Source: an uncultured Actinomycetes bacterium (GTDB lineage: Bacteria; Actinomycetota; Thermoleophilia; Miltoncostaeales; Miltoncostaeaceae). Taken from it: DNA of 12,031 bases. Within the stretch, counting starts at the first letter, position 1; every line of letters starts with the position of its first letter. Location: NCBI GenBank assembly GCA_903866425.1, contig CAIPNN010000142.1:1-12031 (forward strand), written 5' to 3'. Below the pieces are notes generated by a model. It was not told where the DNA came from. It ran no database searches and worked only from the letters and a program-made list of their open reading frames with translations. Shown in pieces: positions 5,663 to 12,031 of the stretch. The translations under genes were made by a program, and so were the position numbers.

Positions 5663-6841
5663 ATGAACGGCTCATCGCTCCCGCGCCGCCCCTGGCGCGC
5701 CGCACTCGGTTTCGCCCTTGCACTGCTCGTCGTCGGCGCGCTGGGCATCAGCGGAACTGCTGCCGCGGTGAGCAACGGCAGGCAGTCGCGCATCGTGGGC
5801 GGCTCGCAGGCATCGGCCCAGAACTGGCCGTTCCTCGCCGCCCTGCTCACCCCCGGCACCAAGGCGCCGTTCGAGCGTCAGTTCTGCGGCGCCAGTGTGG
5901 TGGCGCCCGGGTGGGTGCTGACGGCCGCGCACTGCGTCACCAACGACGCCGGCGTACCCGTGGACCCCTCAACGGTGAATGTACTCACAGGCACCATCAG
6001 CCTGCAGACCGGGCTCGGCGTGGAGTCGCCGGTCACGCAGGTGGCCGTCTTCCCCGGGTACCCGAAGGCCAGTGATTCAGCGCTGCTGCGGCTCGCCATT
6101 CCCACTGCTGCACCGCCCGTGCCGCTGATGACGCGTGCCCAGACAAACCTCATCACTCCCGGCACCCGCGCGTCGGTGGCCGGCTGGGGCGACACCGGGG
6201 AGGACGCCGGAGTCTTCCCCACCGTGGCGCGCCAGGTGCCCCTGCCCGTCGTCGCCGTGCGTGACTGCAACACCGCCCTCGGCGGCGGAGTGGTTGCCGC
6301 GCGCGAGATGTGCGCCGGCGGTACCGCCAACCGCACCGACTCGTGTCAGGGCGACTCCGGCGGGCCACTCGTGGTCACAACCCCCGGTACTCCCGTGCTG
6401 GTCGGGGTCGTTTCGTGGGGCCAGGGATGCGCGCGCGCCTACACGCCGGGTGTCTACGCACGCACCAGTGCCATCTTCGACTGGGCCACGCAGATCATGG
6501 ACGGGGTGCCCCCCACCACCATCACGCTGCCGCCCCCGACGCTCCGCACCCGCGCCCAGCGGGTGGTGGGTCGGCGCGGCGCGGCAATCGACCTGCCGTA
6601 CCGCGTGATCGGGCCGTCCCCCACCAGCCAGGAGTACATCGCCATTCTCGATGACCGCGGACGCGTGGTGCGCTCAATCGAGACCGTCCTCGGCCCCATG
6701 TCGAGCCAGTACACGTACACCGTGCGTTGGCGCGTGCCCAAGACGCAGACGAGGCCGCTGTACTTCTGCGTTGCGTCGGCCGCGCCCAAGCAGGACTACG
6801 GCGAGCCCAGCTGCGCGCGCATCGTGCTGCGGGCAGGCTGA
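5663..6841 (+). CDS. Secreted trypsin-like serine protease (S1) with C-terminal beta domain
   Basis: 392 residues from the ATG at 5663. That start is preferred over an in-frame upstream codon at 5573 because it begins a proper signal peptide (hydrophobic core 13-32, cleavage near TAAA-VS) and lies downstream of the promoter. A short propeptide ends at SR43 and the mature N-terminus is I44-VGG, the trypsin activation site. The catalytic triad is H90 (LTAAHC), D138 (SDSALLRL) and S232 (GDSGGP). D226, six residues before the serine, matches chymotrypsin Asp189 and predicts cleavage after Arg or Lys; self-activation at R43 is therefore possible. Conserved disulfide cysteines (C75, C91, C202, C217, C228, C256) are present. 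After a Pro/Thr linker (about 283-293), residues 294-392 look like an Ig/Fn3-type beta domain (LYFCVASAAP...PSCARIVL). It probably acts outside the cell. Confidence 0.93.
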   Translation: MNGSSLPRRPWRAALGFALALLVVGALGISGTAAAVSNGRQSRIVGGSQASAQNWPFLAALLTPGTKAPFERQFCGASVVAPGWVLTAAHCVTNDAGVPVDPSTVNVLTGTISLQTGLGVESPVTQVAVFPGYPKASDSALLRLAIPTAAPPVPLMTRAQTNLITPGTRASVAGWGDTGEDAGVFPTVARQVPLPVVAVRDCNTALGGGVVAAREMCAGGTANRTDSCQGDSGGPLVVTTPGTPVLVGVVSWGQGCARAYTPGVYARTSAIFDWATQIMDGVPPTTITLPPPTLRTRAQRVVGRRGAAIDLPYRVIGPSPTSQEYIAILDDRGRVVRSIETVLGPMSSQYTYTVRWRVPKTQTRPLYFCVASAAPKQDYGEPSCARIVLRAG

Positions 6842-6847
6842 GCGCGG

Positions 6848-6875
6848 TAGGGTCGCGGCGTCCATCACCCGGAGG
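6848..6875 (+). promoter_or_regulatory. -10 box and Shine-Dalgarno of the methyltransferase gene
   Basis: TAGGGT (6848-6853) sits just after the protease stop and would start transcription near G6860. GGAGG (6871-6875) follows, five bases before the TTG at 6881. The strong Shine-Dalgarno decides the TTG start. Read-through from the protease gene is also possible, since only 39 bp separate them. Confidence 0.55.
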
Positions 6876-6880
6876 CACCG

Positions 6881-7684
6881 TTGAGCAGCAACCAGCCGAA
6901 CCTCGTCGCCGAGGGATTCACCGATACCGCCGCCGACTATGACGACGCGGTGCGCTTCAACATCGGTGGCGCCCAGCGACTGATCATGTCGATCCCCGCC
7001 GGGCAGTACGACGACGTCATCGATATCGGCTGCGGCACCGGCTGGACAACGCAGGCACTGGTTGACCGCTTCCACCCTGCCCGCATTACCGGCGTTGACC
7101 CGTCGGAGGGCATGCTGGAGCAGTTTCAGGCCAAGCTCGGCGGCATTGAGGGCGTCGAGATCACGCTGGCCCATGGTGATGTGGAACACATGCCGGTGCC
7201 CGATGCGGCCTTCGACCTGGGCATCTGCTCCATGGCCTACCACTGGTTCCCCAACAAGTGGGATGCCGCAAAGGCGATGGCGCGCACCCTCAAGCCCGGC
7301 GGTGTGCTGGCCATCCTGTGCTCAGGGCGCGGAGGCGACCAGGCATATCGTGACGTGCTCGCCAACACTGAGCCGGTCAATTACACCTGGCTCGGGGCGT
7401 TCGACGCCGTGCAGCGCGACATCCCCGAGATGGAGGACTACCTCCTGCAGGCCGGGCTCGAGGTGGAGGACGTGTGGATGGAGCGCCGCGTGCGCTACAC
7501 CACCGTGGAGGCCTACATGGAGCGCATGCGGGTCGTCGCCGGCCACCTGATCGGTGACCCGTCCGAGGGCGAGGTTGCCGAGTACATGGCCAGGGTGGAG
7601 GCCAAGATGCACGAGATGTCGGGGCCGCGCGGATGGACGTACGAATTCACCAAGCTGTACGCCATCGCCCGCAAACCGGCGTAG
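6881..7684 (+). CDS. SAM-dependent class I methyltransferase (Methyltransf_11 type)
   Basis: 267 residues, cytoplasmic, TTG start supported by GGAGG. Rossmann-fold S-adenosylmethionine binding motifs are clear: motif I VIDIGCGTGW (46-55), the acidic residue ending strand beta2 in ITGVDPSEGML (D73), GD (99-100) after beta3, motif IV PDAAFDLGICSMAYHWF (107-123), and LKPGG (137-141). The AYHWF segment after motif IV is common in the group with BioC and trans-aconitate methyltransferases, but the length and C-terminal half do not fix a substrate. The C-terminal part (about 170-267) is a helical cap with MEDYLLQAGLEVEDVW and a conserved-looking YTTVEAYMERMR. It may share a transcript with the protease gene, but the products suggest no common pathway. 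Substrate unknown. Confidence 0.88.
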   Translation: MSSNQPNLVAEGFTDTAADYDDAVRFNIGGAQRLIMSIPAGQYDDVIDIGCGTGWTTQALVDRFHPARITGVDPSEGMLEQFQAKLGGIEGVEITLAHGDVEHMPVPDAAFDLGICSMAYHWFPNKWDAAKAMARTLKPGGVLAILCSGRGGDQAYRDVLANTEPVNYTWLGAFDAVQRDIPEMEDYLLQAGLEVEDVWMERRVRYTTVEAYMERMRVVAGHLIGDPSEGEVAEYMARVEAKMHEMSGPRGWTYEFTKLYAIARKPA

Positions 7685-7722
7685 CCGCACCCGGGTGTTG
7701 CACCGCCGCTGACGGCGCGCGG

Positions 7723-7734
7723 TACCGTTCGCTC
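7723..7734 (+). promoter_or_regulatory. -10 box giving leaderless mRNA for the surface protein gene
   Basis: TACCGT (7723-7728) plus six bases (TCGCTC) and then ATG at 7735. A TTGCAC at 7698-7703 is a possible -35, with a long 19-base spacer. No Shine-Dalgarno is present, consistent with a leaderless message. Confidence 0.5.
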
Positions 7735-9885
7735 ATGCCTCGCACCCTCCGCGCAGCCCTCCTCGGCGTCGCCATGCTCGCGCTCGGCCTTCTGGCATCC
7801 ACCGCCAGCGCCGCGTCGTTCTCGTACGACGCCGGCACCCGGGAGTTGACGCTCACCGGCGGCACGGGCGAGACCGTCCACATCGAGACCATCCACCCGG
7901 GGCAGTACGGCATCTCGGCCACGGCCGACGCCGGGCGCACCGTGCCGTGGAGCGGTACCGGACGCAGCGGCATCCTCGCGTATGAAACGCCCGACCCGAT
8001 CTACGGCCTCACCGTGCTGTCCGCATCGAGCGGTGAGGCCGGCAGTGTGCCGCTCTCCAACATCAACATCGTTGATGCCACCGGGCCGGTCAAGGTGAAG
8101 GTCTCCGGTGGCGCGGATGCCTATCGGGACCCACTGACGGTCAGCCTCAACAATGCGGAGTCATCGGCCCGCGTCGACCGTGCAGGTGGCGACCCCATCT
8201 CGTTCGGTACCACGTCGCTCGCGATCGACGCGCCGAGCATCCTGTTGATGAACAGCATCGACAGCGCTGACACCGTCTGGCTGCGGTCAACCATGTCGCG
8301 CATCCTGCTGGGGAACGGCGGCAGCGAGCCCACGGCGAAATCGATCACCGCGACGAACCGTGTGTTCACCACGGCCATCGACGGCAACGGCAAGGACCTG
8401 ACGGTGCATGGGCCGTGGCGCACCGATGGGGTAAGCGGCGCCCACGACATCCGCGCCAACTCGACAGTCGCCGCCAGGGGTGCCCTCAGTGCGAGCAACC
8501 TGATCGCACTCGGAGACCTCGCGGTGACGTCTCCGGCATACCCGCCCCTCGCCATCACATCGCCCACCATCATCCTGCAGGGGTCCGTGCACCAGCAGGT
8601 GGGATGCGCCGATGCGGAGATCACGGGTTGCTCGCTCGATGCCGCCGGTGGCCCCGGGGCCACCGGCGCAGGGCTCAAGCTCGACGGGGAGGTCAGCGCA
8701 CTTGGCCCGTGGAGCAACATGGGCACCATCGAGGTGACCGGCAAGACGCACCTCGCGGCCGACATCTCCGACGTCTGGGACCTGGCATTCGACGACACCG
8801 CGTACCTGTCGGGCGCCGCGACGCGGAGCATCCAGGCCGACATCATCACGGCACGACAGGGCATCGAGGCCGAGCCCAACTGCGTCGGCGGCGCCGTCAG
8901 CAACCAGGCCATATGCGACACGGGCATCGCGTCGCCCCCCATCCGCACGTCCAACCTGGTGGTGGACGGTGTCTTCAGCACCAAGGGCACCACATACCTG
9001 CCGGGCGACATCACCCTCAAGGGCATCACCAGCGTGCTGAGCGGCAGCCCATCAACCACCGCAAGCCTGCACGCCGGCGGCACCCTCGACATCGCCGGGG
9101 GCCTCAGCGTGGTCCCGACCAGCAGCGCATCCCTCACCGGCGCCACCACGATTCTCGCCGGTATGCCCCCGACCCACGGGGTGGGTTCCATTGACGCCGC
9201 CGACGCATGCGAGGGCGGCCCCGTGATAGTCACCGGTGACCTGCGCGTGACCGCGCCGATTGAGTGCGTCGGATCACTGACGACGGTGCTCGGCAACGTG
9301 ACCCTGGGCGCCGATGTCACGTCCGACGGCCACCAGCTGTACACCGGGCCGACCAACATCGCACTGGGTGCTGGGAGCATCCGCTTGCGCTCAGAGAGCG
9401 GCGCACTGGTCAACTTCCCCGAGGGCGGCGTGTCCGCATCGTGGAGTGCCGCGGCCGGCGACATCGCGTCGTACACCGCCACCGCACAGCCCTCGGGTGC
9501 CTCGTGCACCTGGACGTCGGGCCCGCTCACCTGCGCGCTTGGCGCCGTGCCCTCGGCCAGCGATATGCAGTTCAGCGTCACCTCCACCCCGCGGCCGGCC
9601 TCCACCCCGTCCAACGCGCCCACGGCCACCACCGACGGGCCCCTGCCCACCGGCCGCACCTCACGTCGCACCGTGGCCCGCGGATCGCGTACCCCGCTCA
9701 CACGACTCATCGTGCCGCCCGCATCGCGGGGCAAGCGCACATGGTCGGAGACAGGGCCGTGCGCAATCCGAAGCGGCCGCCTGGTGGCCCCCAGGCGGGC
9801 GGGCACCTGCAAGATCGCGCTGCGCGTGGCCAAGTACCGGACAACACCCGCCTGGACGGGCCGGGCCACCGTCACCATCAAGTAG
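7735..9885 (+). CDS. Large secreted cell-surface protein with beta-rich repeats
   Basis: 716 residues from the ATG at 7735; the frame stays open to 7633, but the leaderless promoter and signal peptide (MPRTLRAALLGVAMLALGLL, cleavage near ASA-A) fix the start. The body (about 30-550) is rich in Thr, Ser, Gly, Ala and short strands of the type GDITLKGITSVL, SLHAGGTLDIAGGLSV, GDLRVTAPIECVGSL, like parallel beta-helix or adhesin-type passenger repeats. It has few cysteines, placed in CADAEITGC, CVGG...AIC and CEGG...ECVG pairs. Residues about 550-620 (SYTATAQPSGASC...LTCALG...FSVTST) look like a worn Fn3-type domain. A Pro/Thr linker follows. The end (about 657-716, TWSETGPCAIRSGRLVAP, AGTCKI, AWTGRATVTIK) resembles small terminal domains of actinobacterial exported proteins. 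I see no sortase motif or TM anchor. Function unknown; adhesin or envelope scaffold is a guess. It ends 3 bp before the convergent SGNH gene. Confidence 0.85.
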   Translation: MPRTLRAALLGVAMLALGLLASTASAASFSYDAGTRELTLTGGTGETVHIETIHPGQYGISATADAGRTVPWSGTGRSGILAYETPDPIYGLTVLSASSGEAGSVPLSNINIVDATGPVKVKVSGGADAYRDPLTVSLNNAESSARVDRAGGDPISFGTTSLAIDAPSILLMNSIDSADTVWLRSTMSRILLGNGGSEPTAKSITATNRVFTTAIDGNGKDLTVHGPWRTDGVSGAHDIRANSTVAARGALSASNLIALGDLAVTSPAYPPLAITSPTIILQGSVHQQVGCADAEITGCSLDAAGGPGATGAGLKLDGEVSALGPWSNMGTIEVTGKTHLAADISDVWDLAFDDTAYLSGAATRSIQADIITARQGIEAEPNCVGGAVSNQAICDTGIASPPIRTSNLVVDGVFSTKGTTYLPGDITLKGITSVLSGSPSTTASLHAGGTLDIAGGLSVVPTSSASLTGATTILAGMPPTHGVGSIDAADACEGGPVIVTGDLRVTAPIECVGSLTTVLGNVTLGADVTSDGHQLYTGPTNIALGAGSIRLRSESGALVNFPEGGVSASWSAAAGDIASYTATAQPSGASCTWTSGPLTCALGAVPSASDMQFSVTSTPRPASTPSNAPTATTDGPLPTGRTSRRTVARGSRTPLTRLIVPPASRGKRTWSETGPCAIRSGRLVAPRRAGTCKIALRVAKYRTTPAWTGRATVTIK

Positions 9886-9888
9886 CCC

Positions 9889-10740
9889 TCAGTCGGCGGA
9901 GAGAAACCCCGCTGCAAGATCGGCCACCACGTGGGCCCCGACACTGTTGAGGTGCACGCCGTCCGGCGACAGCATCCTGCCGCTGAGGTCGCTGATGTCG
10001 TCGAATGACTGACGGCCCACGAAGTGCCGCACCAGCGACTCGATACCCGGGCGCCATGACCCGGTGAAGGGCTGCTCGGCATCTACCGCGTGGTCGCGCA
10101 GCATGTCGCTCATGCGCTCGTTCACCGGCAGGTACGTGGCCTCGCGCGACTCGCACACCACCTCGATGACCCGGTTGAACTCACGGGTGCGCTCATTGGC
10201 CTGATCGGCCAAGGTCTGCCCGAGGGGCGGCAGCGAGCACACGGCCACGCGGGCACCACCCTCGTGCAGGCGATCGACGATTGCCGTGAGGCACTCGCCG
10301 TAGAAGTCGAGTGAGGGCACCTGCGGCAGTTCCTTGGAGCGCATCACGCTCTTGCCGCCGTCGGGGGCCAGCGTGGCCTCAACATCGTTGGTGCCGATGA
10401 GGATGATCGCCGCTGACGGTGCGCAGGCCATGACGTCGTCCATGCTCTTCAAGAGCTCCCACGCGACCCGGCTGTTCACTCCGCCGTTGACAAAGGCCAG
10501 GTCGGGGAAGTCCTCACGCAGGATGCGCACGAAGTCGACGCTGGCCCGGCCCCGCACGATGCTTGCGCCCAGCACGGCCACCACGGGCCTGCGCTCACGC
10601 TCGTCAATGGGCAACTCCAGAAACCCGGCGATGTCGCCAGCGGCTGGCGCCTGCACCCCGCGCACGGCGCGGGCCAGCGCGGTTGCCCCAATGAGCCCCG
10701 CTCCGATGACTGCGGCGCTGATGATCCGTCCTGTACGCAC
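9889..10740 (-). CDS. Membrane-anchored SGNH/GDSL-type hydrolase
   Basis: 283 residues starting at GTG (10738-10740). A minus-strand TAGCGT lies exactly six bases before the GTG, so the mRNA is probably leaderless. An N-terminal hydrophobic segment (4-24, GRIISAAVIGAGLIGATALA) is a signal anchor or uncleaved signal. SGNH blocks follow in order: block I VVAVLGASIVRG (S60 nucleophile, GAS in place of GDS), block II NGGVNS (G87), block III IGTND (N118), block V SPDGVHLNSVGA (D260, H263). This set of residues supports an esterase, lipase or deacylase acting at the outer face of the membrane. Family members remove acyl or acetyl groups from lipids or cell-wall glycans; the substrate is not readable here. 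Length is normal. The gene is convergent with the surface-protein gene and followed on its 5' side by another minus-strand gene. Confidence 0.9.
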   Translation of the reverse strand: MRTGRIISAAVIGAGLIGATALARAVRGVQAPAAGDIAGFLELPIDERERRPVVAVLGASIVRGRASVDFVRILREDFPDLAFVNGGVNSRVAWELLKSMDDVMACAPSAAIILIGTNDVEATLAPDGGKSVMRSKELPQVPSLDFYGECLTAIVDRLHEGGARVAVCSLPPLGQTLADQANERTREFNRVIEVVCESREATYLPVNERMSDMLRDHAVDAEQPFTGSWRPGIESLVRHFVGRQSFDDISDLSGRMLSPDGVHLNSVGAHVVADLAAGFLSAD

Positions 10741-10746
10741 ACGCCC

Positions 10747-10752
10747 ACGCTA
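10747..10752 (-). promoter_or_regulatory. -10 box giving leaderless GTG-start mRNA for the SGNH gene
   Basis: Minus-strand TAGCGT, then GGGCGT, then the GTG at 10740. The same hexamer with the same spacing precedes the GH3 gene. CTGACG, 18 bases upstream, is a possible -35. Confidence 0.5.
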
Positions 10753-10772
10753 CCGGCGGGCACGGCTGGCCG

Positions 10773-11048
10773 TCAGGAGCTGCTGGTGGATGCCACCGGC
10801 GCTGCAGGCGTGTAGGTGGCCTGGGGTGCCGAGTACGACTGCGTCTGCGGCGAAGGAGCCGACGCCACCGACCGGCTGGGCCCGCCTTGCAGCGAACCCA
10901 GCTGGCCGGAGGCGCGCGCAACAGCCGTCCCCCCCGAGTCGGCCGGCGCCGACGGTCCGAGCACGAGCATCTGGGCCCCCGCGTAGCCAACGGTCGCGGT
11001 GAGGCCTGCGGCCAGCACCCCGGTAAGCGTTGCCCCACGTCGACTCAT
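10773..11048 (-). CDS. Small membrane-anchored Pro/Ser/Ala-rich protein
   Basis: 91 residues from the ATG at 11046-11048. This start is preferred over in-frame codons up to 11159 because GGGGGAG lies about 10 bases upstream and it begins directly with a signal or anchor sequence (SRRGATLTGVLAAGLTATVG, hydrophobic to about residue 28). The rest is low-complexity, rich in Ser, Ala, Pro, Gln and Thr (SAPSPQTQSYSAPQATYTPA), and ends in VASTSSS. There are no cysteines. It is probably an extracytoplasmic disordered tail on a single TM helix or a secreted peptide. I recognise no family and low-complexity proteins give little homology. It lies 32 bp upstream of the SGNH gene, which has its own promoter, so co-transcription is possible but not required. 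Confidence 0.6.
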   Translation of the reverse strand: MSRRGATLTGVLAAGLTATVGYAGAQMLVLGPSAPADSGGTAVARASGQLGSLQGGPSRSVASAPSPQTQSYSAPQATYTPAAPVASTSSS

Positions 11049-11193
11049 CACGTGCTCGTCTCCCCCGTCGCGTCCATGGGGAGAAACGTATGACGCGCCC
11101 ATGATCCGTGAGTGAGGAGATGTCGGCGATTCGTCGTGCGATGGGTAAGGAAATGTCAAAGGCGTGATGCGCCACGACGCCGAGGTGGGCCAC

Positions 11194-11205
11194 TAGGCTC
11201 GCGCC
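11194..11205 (+). promoter_or_regulatory. -10 box giving leaderless mRNA for the 32-residue microprotein
   Basis: TAGGCT (11194-11199) followed by CGCGCC and the ATG at 11206. The six-base spacing equals that of the other leaderless genes here. No clear -35 and no Shine-Dalgarno. Confidence 0.45.
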
Positions 11206-11304
11206 ATGAGTGTTCCTCCTCCCGACGGACGCAGGCCGTTCCTCGCAGCCGTCTCAATCGTGGTGATCATCGCGTTCGTCGTGTTCTTCATCGCCGTCCT
11301 CTAG
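11206..11304 (+). CDS. 32-residue single-helix membrane microprotein
   Basis: ATG at 11206 to TAG at 11302-11304. The product begins MSVPPPDGRRPFLAAV and continues as one strongly hydrophobic helix (about residues 12-32, rich in Val, Ile, Phe) ending at the C-terminus with IAVL. The hydrophilic PPPDGRR head with two arginines predicts a cytoplasmic N-terminus and one membrane span. Support comes from the leaderless promoter, GC3 bias across the short frame and clean topology; there is no homology evidence. It lies 32 bp upstream of the 114-residue secreted protein gene and may be co-transcribed with it. Small helical proteins of this kind often bind larger membrane complexes, but the partner is unknown. 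Confidence 0.5.
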   Translation: MSVPPPDGRRPFLAAVSIVVIIAFVVFFIAVL

Positions 11305-11336
11305 CAACCGCGCCCCGCGCCCCACGGAAAGGCCCC

Positions 11337-11681
11337 ATGCGCCGCCCAATCATCCTCGCCACCGCCGCCGCCATCGCATTGGCAGCCACCCCGGCCGTGA
11401 GCCTCGGTGGCGGTCAGGGTGCCGCCAAGGACTGCGGCAGCATCGTGGTGACCACCGCCAAGCCCTCGTGGATCCGCACGTACAGCACCTGGAAGCTCAG
11501 CTCCTTCGCCCCCGCCACGGGCAAGCTCATCTCGTGCTCGACGGTCAAGCAGGTGGCCAACACCTACCTGAGCACCGGCAAGGCGAGCGGCTACACCGTG
11601 ATGGCCTTCAAGGGACTGAAGGGCCGCAACCTCTATAAGGGTGACCCCTCCGCGAAGATCGGCTTCCAGCTCTTCCAGTAG
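11337..11681 (+). CDS. Small secreted protein with two cysteines, unknown function
   Basis: 114 residues from the ATG at 11337, supported by GGAAAGG (11326-11332) four bases upstream. The frame stays open far upstream, but only this start gives a signal peptide (MRRPIILATAAAIALAATPA, cleavage near AVS-L). The mature part is about 90 residues, basic (many Lys), with C33 and C67 positioned for one disulfide, a Trp pair (SWIRTYSTWKL, 44-54) and a C-terminal GDPSAKIGFQLFQ. Its size and composition suggest a compact secreted domain. I do not recognise a family. It is the last gene before the strong terminator and probably shares a message with the microprotein gene. Confidence 0.75.
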   Translation: MRRPIILATAAAIALAATPAVSLGGGQGAAKDCGSIVVTTAKPSWIRTYSTWKLSSFAPATGKLISCSTVKQVANTYLSTGKASGYTVMAFKGLKGRNLYKGDPSAKIGFQLFQ

Positions 11682-11713
11682 GCCACGCCCGACACACGTC
11701 GCCTACAGAAACC

Positions 11714-11747
11714 GAAAGGGCCCGCACATGCGGGCCCTTTCTCTTTG
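11714..11747. terminator. Strong bidirectional intrinsic terminator
   Basis: GAAAGGGCCCGC (11714-11725) and GCGGGCCCTTTC (11730-11741) form a perfect 12-bp stem with loop ACAT. On the plus strand it is followed by TCTTT. On the minus strand the stem ends in CCCTTTC, followed by GGTTTC. It ends the secreted-protein transcript from the left and can stop the partial gene from the right; it is the only convincing terminator between convergent genes in the window. Confidence 0.85.
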
Positions 11748-11828
11748 CATCTATCGCCCGCTTGCGAGAGGTCAGCAGCCGGTGTTGGTCACCCTGCCGT
11801 TGCGGCTAGAGGCGTTGCGGTGCGGTCG

Positions 11829-12031
11829 CTATAGGGCGCACTTTCCATCGTTGGCCCAGTTGTTGTATCCCACAAATTGTTGGACGTCGACCCATGCCGG
11901 ATCTCTAATCGGTAGCACGTTAGGTGTCACCGTCGAACACCCGCTGGCGCTGGTCCAGTTGGCTTGCCCCCAACCGACCGTCGAATTACCTAGCGTCACA
12001 TTGTGCACGGAGGCCCAATAGAAGTTTGCGC
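11829..12031 (-). CDS. 3' end of a secreted-type protein gene, possibly interrupted by TAG
   Basis: The minus-strand frame enters from beyond the window and is open for 66 residues (ANFYWASVHNVTL...YNNWANDGKCAL) to a TAG at 11831-11829. The piece is rich in Asn, Thr, Ser, Trp and Gly with two cysteines, and two similar segments (QANWTSASGC and YNNWANDGKC) suggest a repeat; it reads like an extracellular domain. I recognise no family. By hand count 43 of 66 codons end in G or C, against about nine in ten in neighbours, and it uses AGA, CTA, TTT and ATT, which suggests recent transfer. After the TAG the same frame runs 18 more codons (16 ending in G or C), ending RVTNTGC before a TGA at 11774-11772. 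The TAG may therefore be a nonsense mutation or sequencing error in a longer gene. Confidence 0.6.
   Translation of the reverse strand, partial: ANFYWASVHNVTLGNSTVGWGQANWTSASGCSTVTPNVLPIRDPAWVDVQQFVGYNNWANDGKCAL

Noticed and set aside
8121..10082. 653-codon open frame on the minus strand opposite the surface protein gene
   Set aside because: Antisense shadow of high GC3 coding. It lacks signal, domains or a promoter, overlaps the SGNH gene in another frame, and the plus frame has signal peptide, domain pattern and leaderless promoter.
11112..11336. Upstream extension of the 114-residue secreted protein
   Set aside because: Arg-rich non-coding-like translation, overlaps the microprotein in another frame, and the internal ATG has both Shine-Dalgarno and signal peptide.
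1..12031. CRISPR arrays, insertion sequences, attachment sites or a defence island
   Set aside because: I found no spaced direct repeats, transposase or integrase motifs, or nuclease/helicase genes in any frame. The neighbourhood is housekeeping plus envelope genes.

Overview
The window is about two-thirds GC or higher, with third codon positions almost all G or C. It carries trypsin-type S1 proteases, GH63 and GH3 hydrolases, an SGNH hydrolase and TANNNT-type -10 boxes placed exactly six bases before start codons. Together these suggest a high-GC actinobacterium. The divergent GH3 protein and the cell-surface C-terminal domains suggest a deep lineage such as Thermoleophilia, but that placement is inference and no rRNA is present to test it. 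There are no tRNA or rRNA genes, CRISPR arrays, transposases or prophage genes.

Layout. The left edge (1-1758, minus) is a threonyl-tRNA synthetase cut off only at its C-terminus. It diverges, across a 29-bp spacer built around an 8-bp-arm palindrome, from a small two-helix membrane protein (plus). That gene converges by a 4-bp overlap on a VIT/CCC1-type metal transporter (minus). Next comes a 317-bp gap (2972-3288), the most unusual part of the window. It holds two LacI-type palindromes (AAACGTTT cores), a promoter-like TGTTACCTT, and about 180 bases of dense RNA structure. Within this, a 10-bp helix encloses two hairpins with the same octamer loop (CCCCCCGA on minus, TCGGGGGG on plus), resembling the actinobacterial 6C RNA. 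It is followed by a UUCG hairpin and a GAAA hairpin with a T-run. The structure ends 15 bases before a GH63 mannosylglycerate/glucosylglycerate-hydrolase-like gene (plus).

The GH63 gene overlaps the end of a secreted GH3/NagZ-like protein (minus) by 26 bp. Divergent from that are a secreted trypsin-like protease and a SAM methyltransferase (plus). Then come a 716-residue surface protein (plus), a convergent membrane-anchored SGNH hydrolase (minus), a small anchored Pro/Ser-rich protein (minus), a 32-residue membrane microprotein (plus) and a 114-residue secreted protein (plus), closed by a strong bidirectional terminator. The right edge is the 3' end of a minus-strand gene with poorer GC3 and a suspicious in-frame TAG.

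How the genes work together: most are single transcription units packed head-to-head and tail-to-tail rather than one pathway. Many products are exported or membrane-bound (GH3 protein, protease, surface protein, SGNH hydrolase and the small proteins), so the right two-thirds reads as an envelope/secretome neighbourhood beside a housekeeping gene (thrS). Several start codons (GH3, surface protein, SGNH with GTG, microprotein) lie exactly six bases after a TANNNT box, which predicts leaderless mRNAs and was used to choose starts.
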